35,961 nucleotides of DNA from Oscillospiraceae bacterium (GTDB lineage: Bacteria > Bacillota > Clostridia > Oscillospirales > CAG-272): the NCBI GenBank assembly GCA_015064135.1, contig SVSU01000009.1:1-35961 (forward strand). The letters run 5' to 3'. This document shows positions 25,525-31,277 of this stretch, in pieces. The position numbers and the translations under genes are program-made. The notes under the pieces were generated by a model. The model was not told the origin of the DNA, ran no database searches, and saw only the letters and a program-made list of their open reading frames with translations. The stretch's first letter is position 1. Each line of letters starts with the position of its first letter.

Positions 25525-25596
25525 ATGGGGTTCTACCCCATACCCCGGCTTAAACCTTTTTGAAAAAAGGTTTAAGAATCCAAAAACTTTTATACT
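25525..25596 (+). repeat. Intergenic hairpins and AAAAACTTTTATACT repeat, copy 3
   Basis: TGGGGTTCTACCCCA is followed by a perfect 13-bp inverted repeat, CTTAAACCTTTTT/AAAAAGGTTTAAG (25549-25576), then CCAAAAACTTTTATACT. There is no T-run after the stem, so it is a repeat rather than a clear terminator. Confidence 0.7.
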
Positions 25597-25611
25597 GAAA
25601 GGATTTATGCT

Positions 25612-27360
25612 ATGAAGCAGATCGTTTTGAAAGATCATGGCATTCTGCCGGGCTCGGAATGCACACTGGAATTGGCAGAGTTGTTCCGCAATAACCCCAC
25701 CGATACGGAATTCGTTTTTGAAGCAGGCGATTACTTCTTCCTGCCGAAGATTCTCCGCGACATCCGCCTTTCCAACACAGATGTCCTCCCCACACGAAAG
25801 CTGGGTATTATTCTCGAAAACATGAAGAATGTCCGTCTTGCAGGTAAAGTGGACGGAAAGAAAAAGACCCGTCTCCTCTACGGCGGTCAGATGCAGGCTG
25901 TCACCATGCTGTTCTGCGAAAATGTGGAAATGAAGAATTTCATCATCGACTGGGAGAAGCCCCTCGTGTCCGAAGGCATCGTAACCGCATTCACCGACAC
26001 CACCATCGACCTTTTCATCGACAGCAAGGTTTATCCCCACCGCGTTGAGAACGGCGTCATCGTCTTTGACATCGGCGGCGGCGAATGGTCCCCCTTCAAC
26101 TGCGGACAGATCCAGTATGACGGCGAGACACGAACCATCCGCCGCATGAGTGGAGACGTATTCGGCATCGGCAGACTGCAGGAGGAGCTGGGCGGCGATA
26201 TTTACCGTTTCGCGGCAGATCATCAGGACACAGCCGTGGGCAATGTGATCGTCCTTCGGCACAACGCAAGACAGCACGCAGGTGTTTTCACCGAGAAGTG
26301 CAAGAACATCACCCTTGAGGATGTTACCGTACACAGCTGCGGAGGCCTCGGCTGTCTGGCGCAGTTCTGCGAGGATCTCACCTACCGCAGAGTGCACTTC
26401 CTGCCCAACATTGAAGCCGGACGCAAGGTAGCAAACGGCCGTGACGACGGTATGCACATCACCTGCTGCTCCGGTACCGTTACCATTACGGAATGCAGCT
26501 TTGTGGGGCTCATGGACGACCCCATCAACGTTCACGGCTGCTGTGTAACAGGTGTGGAATGGCTGGATGCCAGAACCCTGCGCTGCCGTTATATGCACCG
26601 TCAGGCGTGTGCTTTCAAGTATTGGGCGGATGAGGGCGACGACATCGTATTCATCGAACGCCGTCACATGACCCAATCCGTTCACGGCACCGCCGCATCC
26701 TATGAGCTGGAAAGCAACGAATACTTCCTCCTCACCTTCAAGGAAGATATGCCCGAGGACCTTCGCGCTCTTGATCCCACGGGGCTCGCCCTCGATAATC
26801 TGACTCACACAGCGGCATTCGTATGCACAAAGAACCGCTTCGGAAGCTGCCGTGCGAGAGGTGTCCTCGTGTCCACACCCAAGCCCGTTCGCATTGCGGA
26901 CAATCTGTTCCAGTCATCGGGCTCCGCAATCCTCGTGGCAGGCGACTCAAACGGCTGGTATGAATCGGGCGAGTGTCATGATGTGGAAATCTGCGGAAAC
27001 ACCTTCACCGACACCTGCCTGTCCTCCATGTACCAGTTCTGCGAGGGCATGATAAGCATCTGTCCCGTTATCCCCGAGCCCGATGTGAAGACGCCCTATC
27101 ACAAGAACATCCGCATTCACCACAACATATTCGATACCCCCGACACCCCCGTTCTCTACGGTTTCTCCACCGATGGCCTGACCTTCCGCGACAACCGCAT
27201 CTACCGCAGTACATCCTCCGAGAAGTGGCATCCCGGAGAGCACCTCATCAACCTGGACCACAGCCGCAATGTAGATATCGGCGACAACCTTTGGGTTGGA
27301 CTCTTCTCCATTGATATGCTGACGGAGAACGAGTGCGAGAATGTACACTTTGAGAACTGA
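25612..27360 (+). CDS. GH110-like alpha-1,3-galactosidase, parallel beta-helix, no signal peptide
   Basis: A 582-residue right-handed beta-helix protein that most resembles glycoside hydrolase family 110, inverting exo-alpha-1,3-galactosidases that remove terminal galactose from blood-group B and related glycans. Matching blocks are RHNARQHAGVF (216-226), SCGGLGCLAQFCEDLTYRRV (242-261), RDDGMHITCC (277-286) and VGLMDDPINVHGCC (298-311); the Asp pairs at 278-279 and 302-303 are the likely catalytic acids. The C-terminal half has repeated NxF coils (NRFGSC, NLFQSSG, NTFTDT, HHNIFDTP). It starts directly at MKQIVLKDHG with no export signal, so it should act in the cytoplasm on imported sugars. 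ATG 25612 follows AAAGGAT. Substrate is inferred from family. Confidence 0.75.
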   Translation: MKQIVLKDHGILPGSECTLELAELFRNNPTDTEFVFEAGDYFFLPKILRDIRLSNTDVLPTRKLGIILENMKNVRLAGKVDGKKKTRLLYGGQMQAVTMLFCENVEMKNFIIDWEKPLVSEGIVTAFTDTTIDLFIDSKVYPHRVENGVIVFDIGGGEWSPFNCGQIQYDGETRTIRRMSGDVFGIGRLQEELGGDIYRFAADHQDTAVGNVIVLRHNARQHAGVFTEKCKNITLEDVTVHSCGGLGCLAQFCEDLTYRRVHFLPNIEAGRKVANGRDDGMHITCCSGTVTITECSFVGLMDDPINVHGCCVTGVEWLDARTLRCRYMHRQACAFKYWADEGDDIVFIERRHMTQSVHGTAASYELESNEYFLLTFKEDMPEDLRALDPTGLALDNLTHTAAFVCTKNRFGSCRARGVLVSTPKPVRIADNLFQSSGSAILVAGDSNGWYESGECHDVEICGNTFTDTCLSSMYQFCEGMISICPVIPEPDVKTPYHKNIRIHHNIFDTPDTPVLYGFSTDGLTFRDNRIYRSTSSEKWHPGEHLINLDHSRNVDIGDNLWVGLFSIDMLTENECENVHFEN

Positions 27361-27370
27361 TTTATAAGCG

Positions 27371-27420
27371 AAAACAAGGACTCATGCAAGAGGAAACCTG
27401 CATGAGTCCTTGTTTATTTT
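27371..27420 (+). terminator. Intrinsic terminator after the GH110-like gene
   Basis: A perfect 16-bp stem, AACAAGGACTCATGCA (27373-27388) with TGCATGAGTCCTTGTT (27399-27414), then TTTATTTT. Confidence 0.92.
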
Positions 27421-27536
27421 AATTTATAAAAATCCGAGAACGGTTCCCGTTTACCGGAGCACACAGCCGAGCCTGCCGAATCAGCTTGTCAAAAGAAGCA
27501 AAAGGCGGTTTCAGCTTAGCAAACGGGTGGACTGCA

Positions 27537-28070
27537 TCAGATATTTTTATCGGGAATAATAACACCGTACGCTCCCGCATTTCTCTTGTACACAATGCAG
27601 GTATCTCCGTTTTCGGCATTTTCAAACACATAGAAATTGTGTCCCAGCAGATTCATCTGGAGAATCGCTTCCTCGACAGTCATGGGCTTGAGAACGAAGC
27701 GCTTGGTCCTGATATCAAAAACGCCCTCTTCCTCCACTGCCGCTTCTCCCACTTCGGGAACGGGGGTAGCAAAGGAGCTTCTCATCCGCTTTTCAAGACG
27801 GGTCTTGTTCTTGCGGATCTGCCCTTCGATGGTGTCGATACATCTTGTAAGGGATGTGCGGAAGTCGGGTGTGCTCTCCTCTGCGCGGAAGAGAGTACCG
27901 TTTACTGAGATGGTGATCTCCATGCACTCGTTATCGCGTACCTTTTTACAGGTAACGGAAGCATCCGCGCCGCCGGGGAAAAACCGGTCGAATTTGGCAA
28001 GCTTCTTTGCGATCAGTTCCTTGAGGTCGTCGTAAATTGTGATCTGTCTTGCATTAATCGTAACGTTCAT
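27537..28070 (-). CDS. hpf: Long-form ribosome hibernation promoting factor
   Basis: A 177-residue protein that binds the 30S decoding region and pairs ribosomes into inactive 100S dimers in stationary phase. The S30AE domain covers about residues 1-95 (MNVTINARQITIYDDLKELI, then RNKTRLEKR at its end). A Glu/Val-rich linker leads to the C-terminal dimerisation domain at about 118-177 (IRTKRFVLKPMTVEEAILQM, LLGHNFYVFEN, YKRNAGAYGVI). ATG 28070 follows AAAGGATGG. It is monocistronic, with a leader of about 95 bases and a promoter overlapped by a 9-bp inverted repeat. Confidence 0.95.
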   Translation of the reverse strand: MNVTINARQITIYDDLKELIAKKLAKFDRFFPGGADASVTCKKVRDNECMEITISVNGTLFRAEESTPDFRTSLTRCIDTIEGQIRKNKTRLEKRMRSSFATPVPEVGEAAVEEEGVFDIRTKRFVLKPMTVEEAILQMNLLGHNFYVFENAENGDTCIVYKRNAGAYGVIIPDKNI

Positions 28071-28152
28071 GATTCTACCATCCTTTTTTGTATTTCGGCA
28101 AGCCTTCCTCCTCTGCCGATGTAGGAACAGGAGAAAGCGGTTTGACCCTGCA

Positions 28153-28193
28153 TTTCCTCTGTGACTTTATTATAACACATTTCTCAGAGGAAA
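28153..28193 (-). promoter_or_regulatory. hpf promoter with a flanking inverted repeat
   Basis: On the minus strand an extended -10, TGTTATAAT (TATAAT at 28169-28174), has no good -35. It is framed by a perfect 9-bp inverted repeat, TTTCCTCTG (28153-28161) and CAGAGGAAA (28185-28193), with arm centres 32 bp apart. A regulator bound to both arms would cover the -10 box. Confidence 0.55.
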
Positions 28194-28325
28194 ATATAGC
28201 CTATTTGTGAATTTTGGCGCAATAAACGAGTTTTTTTGCGCGATTTTTGTGTGTTTGGACTATGGACGGCAGATTTACCACCCTCACCCCCGACGAAACC
28301 GCCTCATAATTTCAAAAACACAAAA
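28194..28325. other. Gene-free spacer upstream of hpf
   Basis: I see no gene here. It holds a short GCGCAA/TTGCGC stem (28217-28241) followed by GATTTTTG, which is at best a weak terminator-like element. Confidence 0.4.
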
Positions 28326-28359
28326 GGCAGGAGCCACAAACGGTTCCTGCCAATTTTTT
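28326..28359. terminator. Intrinsic terminator, either strand
   Basis: GGCAGGAGCC (28326-28335) pairs with GGTTCCTGCC (28342-28351; one G-U pair), with TTTTTT on the plus side and TTTTGTG on the minus side. On the minus strand it would end the asd transcript and the decayed gene at 28390. Confidence 0.8.
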
Positions 28360-28389
28360 GTATATAAACGTTTCTTTTAGTGAGACAAA

Positions 28390-28677
28390 TTACACATCAA
28401 GGCGGAATTTACATTTCTTTAAAAACAAATACCCACACTTTTTGATTATCTCATTGTTCTGTTTCTTTATGGTTAAAGTCTTTGCCGAGGAAACAAGCAT
28501 ACGTCGCAATTCAACACATTGCTTTTGGAATTTTTGAAATTCTTCTTCGGTTATGCCATTTGTTTCGCATGGGAGGGACGAAGATATGAGGTTGGCGTTA
28601 TGAATTTGGCTCCGCCAAATGTTATGACATGATCTTTTCTGCGAAACGATCATAGTTCTTGATCGATTCGAGCGCAT
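28390..28677 (-). pseudogene. Remnant of a four-helix-bundle (S23-type) protein gene
   Basis: An open frame of 95 codons whose C-terminal half, GITEEEFQKFQKQCVELRRM then LVSSAKTLTIKK, resembles the last helix of small four-helix-bundle proteins. The first half is not protein-like. In another frame, the bases right after the asd stop read LESIKNYDRFAEKIMS before a stop, which also looks like helical protein. The family's usual protein is about 115-130 residues and its central core is missing. A palindrome, ATTTGGC-TCC-GCCAAAT (28604-28620), sits inside. I take it as a truncated and frameshifted remnant; a real short gene is less likely. Confidence 0.4.
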
Positions 28678-28683
28678 CTCAAA

Positions 28684-29763
28684 TCAATCAAGATATCCCT
28701 GTCTGTACAGCAGCTCCGCAATAAGCACCGCACCGCCTGCCGCACCTCTCAGTGTGTTGTGGGACAGTCCGACAAACTTGTAGTCGAACAGAGTATCCTT
28801 TCTCAGTCTGCCCACGGTTACGCCCATACCGCCGTAGATGTCGCGGTCCAGCTTTGCCTGGGGTCTGTTGTCCTCTTCAAAATAGGTGATGAACTGCGCC
28901 GGTGCATGGGGGAGCTCCAGAAGCTGGGGTACGCCGCGGAAGCTTGCCCATTCCTCAAGGATGGTCTCCATGGGGGGTGTATTCTCAAAGGAAACAAACA
29001 CTGCCGCTGTATGACCGTCGGAAACGGGTACGCGGATGCACTGTGTGGTGATCAGAGGATCCTTCGCCTCAACGATAGTGCCGCCTCTTACCTCACCCCA
29101 GATCTTCAGGGGTTCCTTTTCGCTCTTTTCTTCCTCACCGCCGATATAGGGGATCACATTGTCCACCATCTCGGGCCATGTTTCAAAGTTCTTGCCTGCA
29201 CCGCTGATCGCCTGATATGTGGTGACAACGATCTGCTTGATGCCATACTTCAGGAGGGGTGTCAGCGCGGGAACATAGCTCTGGATGGAGCAGTTGGGCT
29301 TAACCGCAATGAAACCTCTCTTGGTTCCCAGACGTGCACGCTGGCTCTCGATAACGGCAAGGTGGCTGTCGTTGATCTCGGGAATTACCATGGGAACGTC
29401 GTTTGTCCAACGGTTTGCGGAGTTGTTGGAGATTACGGGAATTTCTGCCTTTGCGTATGCTTCCTCCAGCGCCTTTATCTCATCCTTCTTCATATCAACG
29501 GCACAGAAAATGAAGTCAACCAGCTTGCCCACGGCTTCAATGTCAGCAGCGTCGATTACGGTCATTCCGCGAACCGCTTCGGGAATGGGTGTCGCCATTT
29601 TCCATCTTCCCTCAACAGCCTCTGCGTATGTCTGACCTGCGGAACGAGCACTTGCCGCTACTGCTGTTACTGTAAAATAAGGATGATTGTCAAGGAGTGT
29701 AAGGAATCTCTGTCCTACCATACCTGTGGCGCCGACTACGCCGCATCTCATTTTTTCACGCAT
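28684..29763 (-). CDS. asd: Aspartate-semialdehyde dehydrogenase
   Basis: A 359-residue enzyme that reduces aspartyl phosphate to aspartate semialdehyde, the branch point to lysine/diaminopimelate, threonine and methionine. The NADP loop is GVVGATGMVGQRF. The catalytic cysteine is C158 in AVKPNCSIQSYVP and the acid-base histidine is H251 in VSDGHTAAVFV. It is of the archaeal/fungal-like type (longer, with the EGRWKMATPIP region) found in many Firmicutes. ATG 29763 is chosen, about 12 bases after AAAGGA; a TTG four codons upstream and an ATG four codons downstream are alternatives. Confidence 0.94.
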   Translation of the reverse strand: MREKMRCGVVGATGMVGQRFLTLLDNHPYFTVTAVAASARSAGQTYAEAVEGRWKMATPIPEAVRGMTVIDAADIEAVGKLVDFIFCAVDMKKDEIKALEEAYAKAEIPVISNNSANRWTNDVPMVIPEINDSHLAVIESQRARLGTKRGFIAVKPNCSIQSYVPALTPLLKYGIKQIVVTTYQAISGAGKNFETWPEMVDNVIPYIGGEEEKSEKEPLKIWGEVRGGTIVEAKDPLITTQCIRVPVSDGHTAAVFVSFENTPPMETILEEWASFRGVPQLLELPHAPAQFITYFEEDNRPQAKLDRDIYGGMGVTVGRLRKDTLFDYKFVGLSHNTLRGAAGGAVLIAELLYRQGYLD

Positions 29764-29840
29764 TTCAATACCCAATCCTTTCTTCGCGGTGGAGTAAAAC
29801 CTCCTATCCGCCGCCGTTTTTCGGCTATATAGATTACTTA
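29764..29840 (-). other. Structured leader of asd
   Basis: The transcript has a leader of about 125 bases. It contains GCCGAAAAACGGC and, just downstream, GGAG-GTTTTA-CTCC within a longer GCGG/CCGC stem that encloses an AGGAGG sequence. No known riboswitch class is recognised; it is shorter than a lysine riboswitch. Confidence 0.4.
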
Positions 29841-29895
29841 GTTTTTGTCTTGAATATTTATGCAGTCAATATTGTGTGTCTGCATCTACTTTTTC

Positions 29896-29924
29896 ATTAT
29901 ATCATATTAAAGTGTGAGTGTCAA
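29896..29924 (-). promoter_or_regulatory. Consensus promoter of asd
   Basis: Minus strand TTGACA (29919-29924), 17 bases, TATAAT (29896-29901), a perfect match to consensus. Confidence 0.9.
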
Positions 29925-30019
29925 TTTTTTGTCATACAAAATAAAACCATTCTGGAGCACATTTTGTTGTGAAAAACCCCCAAATCTGTCTCTCTGTTTC
30001 AACCAAAGGAGAGAAATAT

Positions 30020-31084
30020 TTATTCGTCCCTGCTTTTTTCCGCTATTTTTTCGTTTTTTGATGATACGGCTGCCTTCACGGTGTACAAAATAACGGGGGC
30101 GGCGATCATTCCGAACACGCCCCACAGCCGATATCCTACAAACACGGACGCGAGGGCAATAAGCGGATGCACACCGATAAAACGACCGATAAAACGGGGC
30201 TCAAGAAATTGTCGGACAAGGTACATACCCCCGAGAAGGACAACAAGCCCCACGGCAAATCCCGTATCCCCCCGAACAAAGGAAACCACCGCCCATGGAC
30301 CCAATATGGAGCCTGCCCCCAGAACGGGAAGGGCATCCACTATGGCAATCACCAGAGAGAGCACAAACACATAAGGTGCATCAAGGATAGAAAGTCCGAT
30401 AGCAAGTTCAAAAAAAGTAACCGTCATAAGGAGCAGATAGGCGCGAAGATATCCGAAAAGGGCGCCCGAGATACTGTTCATGGCAGACTGTGCCGCATCT
30501 GCCGTTTTCTTCGGCAAAAGAGACCGGAAGCTGTCGGCAACACCGTCTCTGTCGGAGGTGAGATAATAAAACGCGGCAGCAAAAACCACCAGGGAAAGCA
30601 CACTGCCGGGGATAGCTGAAAACATTGCCGTAACAAACGAAGTCAGCTTACCGCCGAAGGACACTGCCGCTTCTTCAAGGGCAGATATGGCAGTATCGTA
30701 AACGGGAGAGTCGAAAAAATCGGCAGAAAAGGGGAGCTTTTCCTTCAGCATACCGAGAAGGCGGCCGATCCCCTCTCCCACTGTGCCGAGTCCGTCCACA
30801 AATGCGGACAATTCCGATGCCAGCCGTGCGGAAAGTGTCACAACAAGATAGCCGAAAGCGAAAAACACTACGGCAGTGACGGCGGCACCGCATATTTTTC
30901 TGCTGAGCCCTGTTTTTCTGCTGATCCACAGTGCGGCAGGACGGGCAGCGGCAGAGGCGATCCACGCGGCAAGAAAGGGGGTGAGGATGCCTGTGATGTG
31001 CTCGGTGGTGTTTTTCAAAAGAATGCACACAGCGGCGGCACCGATGAGCAATGCGGTGAGTCGGCTGAGACGATCGTTGGTCAT
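30020..31084 (-). CDS. ytvI: AI-2E family transporter, YtvI-like sporulation membrane protein
   Basis: A 354-residue membrane protein of the AI-2 exporter superfamily (PF01594), with about eight hydrophobic helices. Two start the protein (AALLIGAAAVCILL and ILTPFLAAWIASAAARP). A long soluble insert runs at about 90-170, and the C-terminal half has the family motifs FYYLTSDRD, DALPVLGAGSILGPWAVVSF and PRFIGRFIGVHPLIALASVF. In sporulating Firmicutes this subgroup is named YtvI; its substrate is unknown and the link to sporulation is by name only. ATG 31084 follows GAGAGGTG. A frame extending 22 codons upstream has no site. Confidence 0.85.
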   Translation of the reverse strand: MTNDRLSRLTALLIGAAAVCILLKNTTEHITGILTPFLAAWIASAAARPAALWISRKTGLSRKICGAAVTAVVFFAFGYLVVTLSARLASELSAFVDGLGTVGEGIGRLLGMLKEKLPFSADFFDSPVYDTAISALEEAAVSFGGKLTSFVTAMFSAIPGSVLSLVVFAAAFYYLTSDRDGVADSFRSLLPKKTADAAQSAMNSISGALFGYLRAYLLLMTVTFFELAIGLSILDAPYVFVLSLVIAIVDALPVLGAGSILGPWAVVSFVRGDTGFAVGLVVLLGGMYLVRQFLEPRFIGRFIGVHPLIALASVFVGYRLWGVFGMIAAPVILYTVKAAVSSKNEKIAEKSRDE

Positions 31085-31221
31085 ATACACCTCTCGGAAG
31101 GGGATATAAGAACAGGATTGACCTGTTTTCGGCGGATTAAACCACTGCACCGTTTTTTTGGAATACCTTAGTTTAATTTATTCCTTTGCGTCGAGGTTCA
31201 TTCCGAGGGGATTCCCAAGGG

Positions 31222-31257
31222 AGAGAAAAACTCCCCCTCGGGGTTGAGGAGGAGTTT
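31222..31257 (-). terminator. Terminator of the leucine-rich repeat protein gene
   Basis: On the minus strand AAACTCC(TCC) pairs with (GG)GGAGTTT and is followed by TTCTC. The stem is GC-rich with a C-rich loop; the T-run is short. Confidence 0.6.
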
Positions 31258-31277
31258 GGGATATTCTGATGCTGTTA

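Noticed and set aside
25258-26808. Minus-strand frame of 516 codons opposite paaK and the GH110-like gene
   Set aside because: It spans two real genes on the other strand and reads as low-complexity antisense protein.
28071-28389. raiA-type structured RNA upstream of hpf
   Set aside because: The leader from the -10 box is only about 95 bases and shows just one short stem; the known RNA is about twice as long.
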